From UBA2767 sp965228625 (GTDB taxonomy: Bacteria > Pseudomonadota > Alphaproteobacteria > Rhizobiales > Methyloligellaceae), in contig OZ245829.1 in NCBI GenBank assembly GCA_965228625.1, positions 1,798,001-1,862,000 of the forward strand: a stretch of DNA of 64,000 nt, read 5' to 3'. Each line of letters begins with the position of its first letter. Positions within the stretch are counted from its first letter, which is position 1. A model generated the notes under the pieces. It was not told the DNA's origin. It saw only the letters and a program-made list of their open reading frames with translations, and searched no databases. This document shows, one piece after another, positions 33,906 to 42,986 of the stretch. The position numbers and the translations under genes are program-made.

Positions 33906-34850
33906 TCACCTCAATTTGGGATTGAGCGCATCGCGCAGCCAGTCGCCCAGCAGGTTCACGGCGAGCACCAGAATGACCAAGGCGATGGAGGGAAACAGCG
34001 TGATCCACCATTCGCCGGAAAAAAGGAAGTTGTTGCCGATGCGGATAAGCGTGCCGAGCGAAGGTTGCGTGGGTGGCACGCCAACACCGAGAAACGAGAG
34101 GGTTGCCTCGGTAATGATGGCCAGAGCCAGTCCGATGGTCGCAAGCACGAGCACCGGTCCCATGACATTGGGCAGCACATGCCGCAGCATGATCTTTATG
34201 GGATGCACGCCGATGACGCGCGCGGCGGACACATACTCCTTGTTGCGTTCAACGAGCGCCGCACCGCGGGTGACGCGGGCATAGCGCGGCCAGTCCGATA
34301 CGCCGATGGCCAGGATCAGCACATAGATAGCCACCACGTCGCGGAGATGGACGGGAACGAGAATACGTGCCACGCCGTCAATCATCAGCGCGACGAGGAT
34401 CGCGGGGATCGTCAACTGCACGTCGGCGAGGCGCATGACGATCGAGTCGATCCAGCCGCCGAGATAGCCGGCAAGCAGACCGAGACCGACGCCCAATACG
34501 ACCGAAAACAGAACCGCCGAGAAACCCACGATCAGGGAGACGCGGCTGCCGTAAATGATGGTTGAGAGAATGTCGCGGCCCTGATCGTCCGTGCCGAGCA
34601 GGAATTTCGATGTGCCGTCGGCCTCCCAGGCCGGCGGCGTAAACGCATCAAGCAGGTCAAGGGTCGCCGGATCGAACGGATTGTGTGGCGCAACCCAGGG
34701 CGCGAAGGCGGCCGAGAGAAAGAAGATCGCGGTAACGACCGCCGACAGGATCGTGACCGGAGAATGTCTGAAACTGTAAAAGATGTCGCTGTCGAGAATT
34801 CGCTGCAACAGGCTCTCGGAGCGCGTGACGCCAAGGGGATTGTCTGACAT
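33906..34850 (-). CDS. Dipeptide/oligopeptide ABC transporter permease, DppC-like
   Basis: 314 residues with six transmembrane helices. It has SPVTILSAVVTAIFFLSAAFAPW at the N terminus and the DppC family block FLLGTDDQGRDILSTIIYGSR, of which GTDDQGRDI is the core. The EAA coupling loop is near the middle-to-end (AARVIGVHPIKIMLRHVLPN), which contacts the ATPases. It starts five bases after the end of the DppB-like gene. The permease pair forms the membrane channel for small peptides or similar compounds. Confidence 0.92.
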   Translation of the reverse strand: MSDNPLGVTRSESLLQRILDSDIFYSFRHSPVTILSAVVTAIFFLSAAFAPWVAPHNPFDPATLDLLDAFTPPAWEADGTSKFLLGTDDQGRDILSTIIYGSRVSLIVGFSAVLFSVVLGVGLGLLAGYLGGWIDSIVMRLADVQLTIPAILVALMIDGVARILVPVHLRDVVAIYVLILAIGVSDWPRYARVTRGAALVERNKEYVSAARVIGVHPIKIMLRHVLPNVMGPVLVLATIGLALAIITEATLSFLGVGVPPTQPSLGTLIRIGNNFLFSGEWWITLFPSIALVILVLAVNLLGDWLRDALNPKLR

Positions 34851-34855
34851 GGACC

Positions 34856-35848
34856 CTACTCCCCGCTGCCCGATGCGACCGTGCGGTCAACCCGCAAGCG
34901 GGGGTCGACGACGAAATAGAGAATGTCGACCAACAGGTTGATGGCCACGAAGATTGCCGCGACCATCACCAGATAGGCCGCCATCACGGGAACATCCGCG
35001 AAGCCCACCGCCTGAATGAACAGGAAGCCCATGCCGGGCCACTGGAACACGGTTTCGGTGATGATCGAGAAGGCGATCAGCGACCCCACGTTGAGGCCGA
35101 TGATCGTGATGACCGGAACCAGTGTATTCTTGAAAGCATGCCCGAAGTTGATGAGCCGGTCGGGCAGTCCGCGGGCCCGGGCGAACTTGATGTAGTCGGT
35201 GCGCATCACCTCGAGCATCTCGGACCGCACCAGACGCAGGATCAGCGTCATCTGGAACAGCGCCAGGGTGACCGACGGCATGATGATCGCTTTCCACCCG
35301 GAGACCGTCAGGAAGCTCGTCGACCACCAGCCGACCTGGGTCACCTCCCCGCGCCCGAACGACGGCAGCCATCCCAGATTGACGGAAAAAATGTAGATGA
35401 GAAGGATGCCGATCACGAATGTGGGTAACGACACACCGGCGAGCGAGAGCGTCAATATGATCCGGCTGCTGATGGCGTACCGCTTTATGCCGGTATAGAC
35501 CCCGAGCGGTATCCCGATCAGGATCGACAGAAGCGCCGAGGCGGCAACCAACTCCAGGGTGGCCGGCATGCGCTCGGATATCAGCGTCGCCACCGGGCGC
35601 TGGAGCCTGTAGGAAATCCCGAAATCGCCGCGAACGGCATTTCCGACGAACCGCGCGAACTGAACCACAAAGGGATCGTTCAGCCCGAGGCGGTCGCGCA
35701 TGGCCTCGCGGTCCTCGAACGAAGCCTCCTGACCGACCATGTTGTCGACCGGGTCACCGACAAAATTGAAGATCAGAAATGAGACAAAGGCCACGACGAC
35801 CATCACGGCCAGCGCCTGGAACACCCGTTGCAGGATATAGGCAGTCAT
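34856..35848 (-). CDS. Dipeptide/oligopeptide ABC transporter permease, DppB-like
   Basis: About 330 residues from ATG 35848 (start TAYILQRVFQAL as in the family; an upstream ATG is unlikely). Six helices are seen, with the family block FVGDPVDNMVGQEA after the first helix and DRLGLNDPFVVQFARFVGNA, then the EAA loop around ARARGLPDRLINFGHAFKNTL near residues 235-255. It pairs with the DppC-like permease. It lies downstream of a strong hairpin that follows the binding-protein gene. Confidence 0.92.
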   Translation of the reverse strand: MTAYILQRVFQALAVMVVVAFVSFLIFNFVGDPVDNMVGQEASFEDREAMRDRLGLNDPFVVQFARFVGNAVRGDFGISYRLQRPVATLISERMPATLELVAASALLSILIGIPLGVYTGIKRYAISSRIILTLSLAGVSLPTFVIGILLIYIFSVNLGWLPSFGRGEVTQVGWWSTSFLTVSGWKAIIMPSVTLALFQMTLILRLVRSEMLEVMRTDYIKFARARGLPDRLINFGHAFKNTLVPVITIIGLNVGSLIAFSIITETVFQWPGMGFLFIQAVGFADVPVMAAYLVMVAAIFVAINLLVDILYFVVDPRLRVDRTVASGSGE

Positions 35849-35877
35849 CGCGGCTCGCTCTCCCCCAGACAGGCGAT

Positions 35878-35902
35878 CCCGGGCGTGCAATGCACGCCCG
35901 GG
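35878..35902 (-). other. Perfect hairpin after the dipeptide-binding protein gene
   Basis: CCCGGGCGTGCA (35878-35889) pairs with TGCACGCCCGGG (35891-35902) around a single central A, giving a stem of up to 12 pairs (the inner pairs would open to make the loop). It lies between the binding-protein gene and the first permease gene on the minus strand. No U run follows, so it is likely a processing or RNA-stabilising hairpin that keeps the binding-protein message in excess rather than a full terminator. Confidence 0.65.
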
Positions 35903-35930
35903 AGATTACCCTATCACCAGCAGGCCGTAG

Positions 35931-37523
35931 CTACTTCTTGAACTTGGTGTAGATGAAGCGAACTCCGTCGTCCGCCACGATCGGCAGGTCGATCCTGTCG
36001 CTCATGGCCCAGACGATCACCTGATGGTGCAGCGGCAGGTAGTTGATGTTGTCCTTCTTCGTCTTCCAGACCTTGCCGATCATCTCGTCGCGCTTGGCGA
36101 AATCGGTCTCGACCTCGATCTGGTCGATCATCTTGTTGATCTCCGGATCGTTGAAGCCGGTTCCGTTCCAACCCTTGTCCGCGCCCTTGGTCAGGAATGA
36201 GAACACGTAGTGGGAATCGAGGGTGGGGACACCCCATCCCAGCATGTAGAAGTCCGTCTCCCGGTTCTTGATCTTCGGGAAATGGATCGTTTTCGGGATC
36301 GCCGACAGCGTGACTTTCACGCCGATCTTGGCGAGCATGCCGACGACAGCCTGACAGATCCCCTCGTCATTGATGTAGCGGTTGTTCGGACAGTCGAGCT
36401 GGATGTCGAACCCGTTGGGGTAGCCCGCTTCGGCAAGCAGCTTCTTGGCCGCGGCAGGGTCGTAGGGGTGCCGTTTGTCGAGTTCCGGCGTATGACCGTG
36501 AATGAACTTCGACGTGATGATGCCGGCCGGCACCGAATATCCGCGCATGACCTTCTTCTTGATCGCGTCGATATCGATCGCCTGATAGAACGCCTTGCGC
36601 ACGCGCACGTCCTTCAGCGGGTTCTTGTCCAGCGGCTTACCGTCGAGGGTAGCGTTCAGGGGTTTGTCCCTGCCCTGGTTCATTCCGAGAAAGATGGTTC
36701 GCGTCTGCGGCGTCTGCTTGATCTTGAAGCCGGGCGTGCTCTTGATGCGGTTGAGGTCCTGCAGCGGCGGATCAAGGACAAAGTCCAGTTCACCTGAAAG
36801 CAGCGCGGCGATGCGCGTGGCAGGGTTCGAGATCGGGGTATAGATGATCTCGTCGACTTCGTGCGGGAACTGTTTCAGCCCCCACCAGTCCTCGTTCTTT
36901 TCGAGCACCGTCTTCACATCCGGTTCACGCAGCTTCAGTTTGAAGGGACCGGTGCCCATCGCATGGCGGACCGCATACGTCTCTTCCTTCGCGGCACGAT
37001 CCTGCGGCTTCGTCACACCGTGCTTCTCCGACCATGCCTTCGACATCATGAAGATGCTTGTGAGCTGGTTCGGGAAAATCGGATTCGGTCCGGTATGGAT
37101 GATATGGACCTTGTGCGGGTCGATGATCTTGACTTCCTTGACGCTGTTCACCTGCTTCTTGTAATCCGATGTCGGTGACATCACGCGCTCAAAAGTGAAC
37201 TTCACGTCCTCCGCGGTAAAGTCCGATCCGTCGTGCCACTTAACGCCCTTGCGCAGCTCGAATTCCCAGGTGGTCGGATTCACCAGCTTCCAGGAGGTAG
37301 CGAGCCACGGGATGAATTTCAGATCCTTGTCCGCATAAACCAGGGAGTCATAGATCTTGCGCGAGGCCGAGTTGGTCGGTGCTTCGTTGGCGGCGTGCGG
37401 ATCGCCTGTCAGCGCATCTCCCTGGCTGGCCCACCTTATCGTGTTCTTCGCTGAGGCCGGCGCCGCGGCAAATGCGAATGCCGAGACAACCAGAATGCCG
37501 CCAATGACTTGACGTACTTTCAT
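35931..37523 (-). CDS. ABC transporter extracellular solute-binding protein family 5
   Basis: About 530 residues from ATG 37523, preceded by a strong AGGGGAGG. A signal peptide (VIGGILVVSAFAFAAAPASA) ends near residue 24. The mature protein has the family 5 pattern: NTIRWASQGDALTGDPHAAN, YDSLVYADKDLKFIPWLATSW, FELRKGVKWHDGSDFTAEDVKF (core WHDGSDFTAEDV), and a long C-terminal lobe. It captures a peptide, amino-acid derivative or sugar-like ligand in the periplasm and hands it to the DppB/C-like channel. It is the first gene of the operon and has a 237-base leader region upstream. Confidence 0.92.
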   Translation of the reverse strand: MKVRQVIGGILVVSAFAFAAAPASAKNTIRWASQGDALTGDPHAANEAPTNSASRKIYDSLVYADKDLKFIPWLATSWKLVNPTTWEFELRKGVKWHDGSDFTAEDVKFTFERVMSPTSDYKKQVNSVKEVKIIDPHKVHIIHTGPNPIFPNQLTSIFMMSKAWSEKHGVTKPQDRAAKEETYAVRHAMGTGPFKLKLREPDVKTVLEKNEDWWGLKQFPHEVDEIIYTPISNPATRIAALLSGELDFVLDPPLQDLNRIKSTPGFKIKQTPQTRTIFLGMNQGRDKPLNATLDGKPLDKNPLKDVRVRKAFYQAIDIDAIKKKVMRGYSVPAGIITSKFIHGHTPELDKRHPYDPAAAKKLLAEAGYPNGFDIQLDCPNNRYINDEGICQAVVGMLAKIGVKVTLSAIPKTIHFPKIKNRETDFYMLGWGVPTLDSHYVFSFLTKGADKGWNGTGFNDPEINKMIDQIEVETDFAKRDEMIGKVWKTKKDNINYLPLHHQVIVWAMSDRIDLPIVADDGVRFIYTKFKK

Positions 37524-37563
37524 GAGCTTGATCCTCCCCTGGCTCAAAACTGGAACAACTTTC

Positions 37564-37584
37564 TCGCAATCCTCGAAATTGCGA
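37564..37584. promoter_or_regulatory. Inverted repeat in the leader/promoter of the dpp-like operon
   Basis: TCGCAAT (37564-37570) and ATTGCGA (37578-37584) are perfect inverted arms separated by 7 bases. It sits 40-60 bases upstream of the binding-protein start on the minus strand, where an operator would be expected. No regulator gene is adjacent to this operon. Within 37524-37760 I see nothing else clear; several AT-rich stretches (37660-37720) could hold promoters for this operon. Confidence 0.45.
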
Positions 37585-37760
37585 TCCGTCAGGTTAGAGC
37601 CGCGCCATGGTCTCAGCAAGCGAACAAAGCGTGATATTTCCGACATTTTGCAACTTCTGTTTTTCCTGCCTTCAGAACTGCATGAATCCTATGCAAATGC
37701 CGAATTTTACTGCACTGCATCGTCACTTCGGAGACCGCCGCGCGCGGTATGCCGTTCGCC

Positions 37761-38726
37761 TCATGCGAGCATCCCCTCGACGAGCTCCTGCACGGACAGG
37801 GCCTCGGCAAAACTCGCCATTGTATGCGGTCGGCCCTCGAGCTGGGCGTGGAAGTTGTCGAGCATGCGCACATAGCCCTCCTCGCGCGGGTCGGCGATAT
37901 GCGCCAGCCCGCGTTCCCACGGACCACCATCGCTGGAAAAGAGCTGGTTCCAGTCGAAGATGCGGTATGAACGCCGCGATCCCCACACCGTGTACTCCAC
38001 GAGATCCGGCCCGGTACCGCCGACCGACCCGGCGATCGCGACCGGCAGCTCTCCACAGTTGAGCTGCGCCAGAAGATGGGTTTCCGCCTCCTCGCCGACC
38101 GGCCCGTCGGGATAGTGAGCATGGGATGCCTGTAGCTCCGCCCGGCCGAACAGGCGCTCGGTGAGATAGAGATAGTGCGAGACCACCTCGCGCGTGAAAC
38201 CGCCTTCGGCGCGTTTCGAAAGCCACGGCGCCGCATTGGCCTGCCAATCACGTGGCCAGGACAAAAAATGCAGGCGCACGTCAACCCCGACGACATCGCC
38301 GAGGCCTCCCGCCTTCAGTTCGCCGATGATGTAATCCGCCGCCACGGCGCGGGCGAACGGAAAGTTCACCGCATTGAGAACGCCCGACCGCTCGACGTCC
38401 TCCACCATCTCGCGGCTGTCGGCAACATCGACGCCGAGCGGCTTTTCACAGAACACCGGTTTGCCCGCCGCAACCGCCTTCGAGACGTGTTCGCGATGGC
38501 TTGCCGGGGGCGATGCGATGTAGACCACGTCGGTCGCGGGCCGCGCGATCAACTCGTCCGGCGTTTCGGCGACGTCGATTTGCGGGTATTGCGCCTTGAC
38601 CGCCTCGCGGGCCGAGGCATCCGGATCCCAGCCTCCATACAGTTCGAAGGCCTCGTGTTTGGCCATGTTGCCGAGCATGCGATGGCCCATCACGCCGAGG
38701 CCGATAAAAGCAACGTTGTATGTCAT
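37761..38726 (-). CDS. Gfo/Idh/MocA family oxidoreductase, copy B
   Basis: About 321 residues from ATG 38726 (start TYNVAFIGLGVMGHRM); the open frame continues upstream but this is the family start. The Rossmann GxGxxG is FIGLGVMGH, then GGWDPDASAREAV, YIASPPASHREHV and CEKPLGVDVADS with the catalytic lysine. Shared with copy A (30879-31847) are WPRDWQANAAPWLSKRAEGG and FTREVVSHYLYLTERLFG. Both belong to one subgroup that I do not see characterised. It lies upstream of the dpp-like operon on the same strand, with 237 bases between, and is divergent from the M20 amidohydrolase. Confidence 0.88.
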   Translation of the reverse strand: MTYNVAFIGLGVMGHRMLGNMAKHEAFELYGGWDPDASAREAVKAQYPQIDVAETPDELIARPATDVVYIASPPASHREHVSKAVAAGKPVFCEKPLGVDVADSREMVEDVERSGVLNAVNFPFARAVAADYIIGELKAGGLGDVVGVDVRLHFLSWPRDWQANAAPWLSKRAEGGFTREVVSHYLYLTERLFGRAELQASHAHYPDGPVGEEAETHLLAQLNCGELPVAIAGSVGGTGPDLVEYTVWGSRRSYRIFDWNQLFSSDGGPWERGLAHIADPREEGYVRMLDNFHAQLEGRPHTMASFAEALSVQELVEGMLA

Positions 38727-38881
38727 TGATTGTGAACCCGCTTGGCGGCGTTTAACGTGGGAAGAAAAAGACCAGTAGCCGGTAAACGCTTCAAGTCGAA
38801 TTTTCGCGATCGCGCGACAAACACTTTTGACGCGCGAAGGAGCGTTCAGAAACTCTGAGCGCCGGGCAAGGGAGCAGAGCA

Positions 38882-40339
38882 TTGAAAAACGCAAACGCGG
38901 GTCCGGAAAAACAGGCGGCTTTCGGCTATCTCGACCGCAATGCGGACCAGGTCGCACTGCTGTCCGACAATCTGTTCTGGTTCGGCGAGCCGGGCCTTCA
39001 GGAGTTTGAGTCCGCCGCGCTGCTTGTCGAAGTCCTGGAGACGGCGGGTTTTGAGGTCGAGAAAGGCATTTCCGGCTTCGAGACCGCATTTCTCGCGACA
39101 TGGGGAAGCGGCGCGCCGATCATTGCGCTTCACGCGGAATACGACGCCCTGCCCGAGAACTCGCAAAAACCCGGCGTCCTGAAGAAGGACCCGATCGTCG
39201 AAGGCGCGCCCGGACATTGCGAGGGCCATCATGCCAACGCCGCGGTCCTGGTTTCGAGCGCATTGGCGCTCAAACACACGATGGAGAAGCACGGGCTTGC
39301 AGGCACCCTGAAGGTGTTCGGAGCACCGGCGGAGGAGTTGATCCTTTCGCGTCCCTATTTCGTCCGCGACGGATATTTCGACGATGTCGACCTCGCCTTT
39401 CACAATCACATCGGGACGGACTTTCACACGGAATACGACGTGGTACAGATTGCCTGCCTTGCGGCGGACTTCACGTTCCACGGCGAAACCGCCCATGCGG
39501 GGCTCGCGCCCTGGCGTGGGCGTGACGCGCTCGACGCCGTGGTGCTGATGGATGTCGGCCTCGCCCAGTTCCGCGAGCACATGGAACCCGACATGCGCGC
39601 CCACCGCGTTATCACCCATGGCGGAACGCAACCGAACATCATTCCGGACAAGGCATCCGTGTGGTGGATGTTCCGCCACCCGGAGGCCGCCGGCGTCAAA
39701 TCGCTTTTTGACCAGGCAAAGGACATCGCGGAAGGCGCGGCCCTGATGACGACAACGCGGCTCGAGATAAACGTGCGCAGTGCCGTCTGGCCCTTGCGCT
39801 GCAATCAAACCATGGCAGAAGTCATGCAATGGAACATCGAGGCAGTCGGCATGCCCGAATGGAGCGATGCTGAGCAGACCTTCGCGCGCGAGGTGCAGAA
39901 GGCGGCGGGCGAGCCCGCCGACGGGCTGCTTGAGAACGTGACGCCGCTGACGGGTCCTGGCCCTCTGATCGGCGCATCGAACGACTGTGGCGATATTTCC
40001 TGGAAGGTCCCGATGGGCCGCGTCTGGTTCCCAGGATCGGTTCCGGGTGTGTCCTTTCACAACTGGACGGCGGGAATTCCTCTCACATCCAGCATCACCC
40101 ACAAGGGAACTGTCGCCGGTGCGAAAGCACTGACCGGCGCGGCTCTCGACTTCTTCATGGAACCGAAGCTGGTCGTCGATGCCAAACGGGCATTCAAGGA
40201 TGAACTGGACGGCATCACCTATGAGCCGATGCTGCCCGCCGACCAGCGTCCCGACCTGACCGTCAACAGGGACCTGATGCAGCGTTTCCGCGAGCCCATG
40301 CAAGCGCATTATCTTGCCGACAAACCCCGTTTTGTGTGA
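38882..40339 (+). CDS. M20-family amidohydrolase (AbgB-like)
   Basis: 485 residues from a TTG start at 38882 with GGGAG upstream. It is an M20D-like zinc aminoacylase/carboxypeptidase of the AbgB type: IIALHAEYDALPENSQKPG, APGHCEGHHANAAVLV, KVFGAPAEELILSRPYFV with the conserved Glu pair, DVDLAFHNHIGTD, and FTFHGETAHAGLAPWRGRDALDAVVLMD. The middle insert is a dimerisation domain. The family hydrolyses an N-acyl or peptide bond such as in aminobenzoyl-glutamate, N-acyl amino acids or small peptides. It is followed after 25 bases by a FAD amino-acid oxidase, so the two form an operon. Confidence 0.88.
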   Translation: MKNANAGPEKQAAFGYLDRNADQVALLSDNLFWFGEPGLQEFESAALLVEVLETAGFEVEKGISGFETAFLATWGSGAPIIALHAEYDALPENSQKPGVLKKDPIVEGAPGHCEGHHANAAVLVSSALALKHTMEKHGLAGTLKVFGAPAEELILSRPYFVRDGYFDDVDLAFHNHIGTDFHTEYDVVQIACLAADFTFHGETAHAGLAPWRGRDALDAVVLMDVGLAQFREHMEPDMRAHRVITHGGTQPNIIPDKASVWWMFRHPEAAGVKSLFDQAKDIAEGAALMTTTRLEINVRSAVWPLRCNQTMAEVMQWNIEAVGMPEWSDAEQTFAREVQKAAGEPADGLLENVTPLTGPGPLIGASNDCGDISWKVPMGRVWFPGSVPGVSFHNWTAGIPLTSSITHKGTVAGAKALTGAALDFFMEPKLVVDAKRAFKDELDGITYEPMLPADQRPDLTVNRDLMQRFREPMQAHYLADKPRFV

Positions 40340-40364
40340 ACCACCCGACAGAAGGTGAACAGGC

Positions 40365-41624
40365 GTGACACGCGAGCAGTCCTCCAAACCTGACGCCATC
40401 GTCGTCGGCGCCGGCGTCATCGGCATGTCGGTAGCCGTGGCGCTGCAGGAACGCGGGCTCGCCGTCACCGTGCTGGACCGCAAGGGAGTCGCCGCGGAAA
40501 CCTCGCGCGGCAACGCAGGCGCGCTGACCTTCTCAAGCGTCGATCCGCACAACTCCCCATCCCTCATGCGCAAGGTGCCGAAGTGGTTCTTCGATCCGAT
40601 GGGGCCGTTTTCGATTCCGGCGCGATATGCTCTGCAGGCGACACCCTGGTTGTTGCGTTTCCTTGCCGCGAGCCGTCCCGCGCGCGTTGCGACGACCCGT
40701 CAGGCACTGGCCGCCTTGATGGGTTTCTCCCGTGAAACCTTGCCGCGATTCTCGAAAATGGCAGGGACCCACAACCTGTTGCACAAGGACGGCGGGCTTG
40801 AGATTTACGACACGGAAAGTCAGTTCAATGCCGCCATTCGCTCCTGGGAGCGACGCGCGGACCTTGGGCTCTCATTCGAGCCCGTGCGCGGCGCAAAGGC
40901 GATTTCCGACTACCAGCCCGGTCTCAATCCGAGATTTCAGCATGCCATCCACACCAAGGTCTGGCAGGGCGTGACCGACCCGCTCGACTATGTGGAGGCG
41001 CTGGGCGGGACCTTCCGTTCCCGCGGCGGCATCATCGAGACCTGCGGCGTGAACGCCCTCGCGCACCGTCCCGAGGCGTGCGAGGTCGAGCTGAGTGACG
41101 GTCGGACCCTTTCCGCCAAGGACGTGATCGTGTGCGCCGGCGCATGGTCACACACTCTGGCCAGAACCCTCGGCGACAAAATTCCCCTCGAGGCCGAGCG
41201 CGGATACAACACCACGCTGCCGCCCTCGGCCCTCGACCTGAAGCGCGCCGTGCTGTTTGCGAGCCATGCGTTCTTCGTGACCCGGCTGACGAGCGGCATT
41301 CGCGTCGGCGGCGCCGTCGAGCTCGGCGGTCTCGACATCGCGCCCGACTTCCGGCGCTCGGAAGCCCTGCTCGCGAAAGCCAAATCATTCTTCCCCGATA
41401 TGAATACCGAAGGCGGGAAGCAATGGATGGGGTATCGTCCGGCACTCCCCGACAGCCTGCCGGTGATCGGCAAGTCACCCAACGCGCCGAACGTGACCTA
41501 TGCGTTCGGGCATGGTCACTACGGGCTCACCCAGTCCGCCGGCACCGCCGAGCTGGTGGCCGGGATCGTTCTCGACGAGTCACCGCCCATCGACATATCG
41601 CCATATCGGGCCGATCGGTTCTGA
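40365..41624 (+). CDS. FAD-dependent oxidoreductase, D-amino acid dehydrogenase-like (DadA type)
   Basis: 419 residues from GTG 40365. The FAD-binding motif is AIVVGAGVIGMSVAVALQERG, of which GAGVIG is the core, followed by VTVLDRKGVAAETSRGNAGAL, the DadA-type substrate block. The C-terminal half has MGYRPALPDSLPVIGKSPNAP and FGHGHYGLTQSAGTAELVAG, also typical of DadA and related amine oxidases. It would oxidise a D-amino acid, an imino acid or another amine, passing electrons to the chain or oxygen. It follows the M20 hydrolase, suggesting that the released amino acid is oxidised here. Confidence 0.88.
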   Translation: MTREQSSKPDAIVVGAGVIGMSVAVALQERGLAVTVLDRKGVAAETSRGNAGALTFSSVDPHNSPSLMRKVPKWFFDPMGPFSIPARYALQATPWLLRFLAASRPARVATTRQALAALMGFSRETLPRFSKMAGTHNLLHKDGGLEIYDTESQFNAAIRSWERRADLGLSFEPVRGAKAISDYQPGLNPRFQHAIHTKVWQGVTDPLDYVEALGGTFRSRGGIIETCGVNALAHRPEACEVELSDGRTLSAKDVIVCAGAWSHTLARTLGDKIPLEAERGYNTTLPPSALDLKRAVLFASHAFFVTRLTSGIRVGGAVELGGLDIAPDFRRSEALLAKAKSFFPDMNTEGGKQWMGYRPALPDSLPVIGKSPNAPNVTYAFGHGHYGLTQSAGTAELVAGIVLDESPPIDISPYRADRF

Positions 41625-41811
41625 CACCTTGCGCCTTTTCGACCAGGTCGAGAGCCGGCAAGCCTGTTCATGGACCGGAACCGTGACTATAGTCCTGCCA
41701 AGTTGAGTCGCGTCCCGAGCACCATGACAGGTTGTTGTTCGCAGTGTTCATCGCGCTGTCACGTTCTCGTCGTCAAAAGTCACCCAGGCGGAAACTTAAG
41801 GAGAATCCATC

Positions 41812-42393
41812 ATGGCCAAAATGGTTGAGGACCTTGCAAAGACCATTCATGACAACCGTGGCTGGTTCATCGCGCTGGGCGTTGTCCTGATCGTGGTCGG
41901 CACCGGAGCGATCCTCTTTCCGTTCATGGCGACGCTTTCCGCCGAGATCTTCATCGGGTGGCTTCTGGTGATCGGCGGCATCGTGCAGATCGTGCACGCG
42001 TTCCGCGTGAAGGACTGGGGCGGGTTTTTCTGGGAACTGCTCATCGGCGCGCTGGAACTCATCGCCGGCGCCATTCTGCTGTTTTATCCGCTTGCCGGGA
42101 TGGTCGCGCTGACGGTCTTTCTGGCGGTGATGTTCATCATCGAAGGTGCTTTTCGCGCCGCGCTCGCATTCAAGATCAAGCCACTGGCCGGATGGGGATG
42201 GGTCCTGACCGGCGGCATTCTTTCCGGAATCGTCGGTGTCCTGATCTGGGCACAACTGCCGAGTTCGTCGCTCTGGGCCCTGGGCCTGCTGGTCGGCATC
42301 AATATCGTCATGGCTGGCTGGACGCTGGTGATGCTGGCGGTTTCGGCGGGCAACCTGCCGCCGGAGAAGAAGGCGGACGAAAAGGCCGCCTAG
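41812..42393 (+). CDS. HdeD family membrane protein
   Basis: 193 residues with six predicted transmembrane helices, the HdeD pattern of repeated two-helix units. The first is WFIALGVVLIVVGTGAILFP, followed by the characteristic IFIGWLLVIGGIVQIVHAFR, then FFWELLIGALELIAGAILLFYP and LAGMVALTVFLAVMFIIEGA. HdeD-like proteins are linked to acid resistance at high cell density in E. coli; in alphaproteobacteria the role is less clear. It stands alone with a promoter region of about 190 bases (41625-41811), in which I recognise no regulatory element. Confidence 0.9.
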   Translation: MAKMVEDLAKTIHDNRGWFIALGVVLIVVGTGAILFPFMATLSAEIFIGWLLVIGGIVQIVHAFRVKDWGGFFWELLIGALELIAGAILLFYPLAGMVALTVFLAVMFIIEGAFRAALAFKIKPLAGWGWVLTGGILSGIVGVLIWAQLPSSSLWALGLLVGINIVMAGWTLVMLAVSAGNLPPEKKADEKAA

Positions 42394-42410
42394 GAGCTAC
42401 CAGAGCCTAA

Positions 42411-42986
42411 TCAATCAAATCGGAGCCACGCCACGAACGACCCGGCATAGCTGCGCGGGACGGAGATGTCATAACCGTCGGAGCTCTTTGTTCCCCGGCG
42501 CAGCACGAGCGCGGGGATATGTTCGATGAGCGTGTGCGTGCCCCATCGCGCCGGCAGGGCCGGGTCATGGAGATCAACATACGTACCCCGCGCCAGCACA
42601 TCCTCAGCACCCGGGCCCGTCAGGCGCACAACGAACCGGCCGTCGCTCTGATCGAAGATGGACGCATGGGCGGCCACCGCCTCTTCGAATTCCCCCATGC
42701 GCTTCGCGGCGGAGGAACCTTGCGCCAGCACCCAGTATTCATCTGGACCCACAGCACAGATGAAGAGGTCACCCAGCGCCGCACCCTGGAGTGGCCCTAG
42801 AGGTTTCTTTTGTTTGAGGAACCGGGCAATCATCTTTGCAAGTGCCTCGGCCTGACCGTTTCGCGCGAAGACCTGCCGCTGTGTCACGTGCGCCAACTCT
42901 TCGACGCGGGCCGCGTCATCGCCACCGGACGTCTGCTGCGGGAGCAGTCCTTCCAGGGCACTTCGTCTGACAATCCGCTCAGCCAC
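42411..42986 (-). CDS. soxG: Sarcosine oxidase gamma subunit
   Basis: 191 residues of the SoxG family: VRRSALEGLLPQQTSGG near the start, ICAVGPDEYWVLAQG in the middle, FVVRLTGPGAEDVLARGTYVDLHD, then HTLIEHIPALVLRRG and SYAGSFVAWLRF at the end. The fold resembles the GcvT/TrmE N-terminal domain. Gamma stabilises the four-subunit sarcosine oxidase. It overlaps the end of soxA by eight bases and is the last gene of the left catabolic arm. Confidence 0.9.
   Translation of the reverse strand: MAERIVRRSALEGLLPQQTSGGDDAARVEELAHVTQRQVFARNGQAEALAKMIARFLKQKKPLGPLQGAALGDLFICAVGPDEYWVLAQGSSAAKRMGEFEEAVAAHASIFDQSDGRFVVRLTGPGAEDVLARGTYVDLHDPALPARWGTHTLIEHIPALVLRRGTKSSDGYDISVPRSYAGSFVAWLRFD

Noticed and set aside
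38846..40573. Long open frame (575 codons) on the minus strand
   Set aside because: It lies opposite the M20 amidohydrolase gene, which has clear family motifs; the antisense product has no motif and the GC-rich composition explains the open frame.
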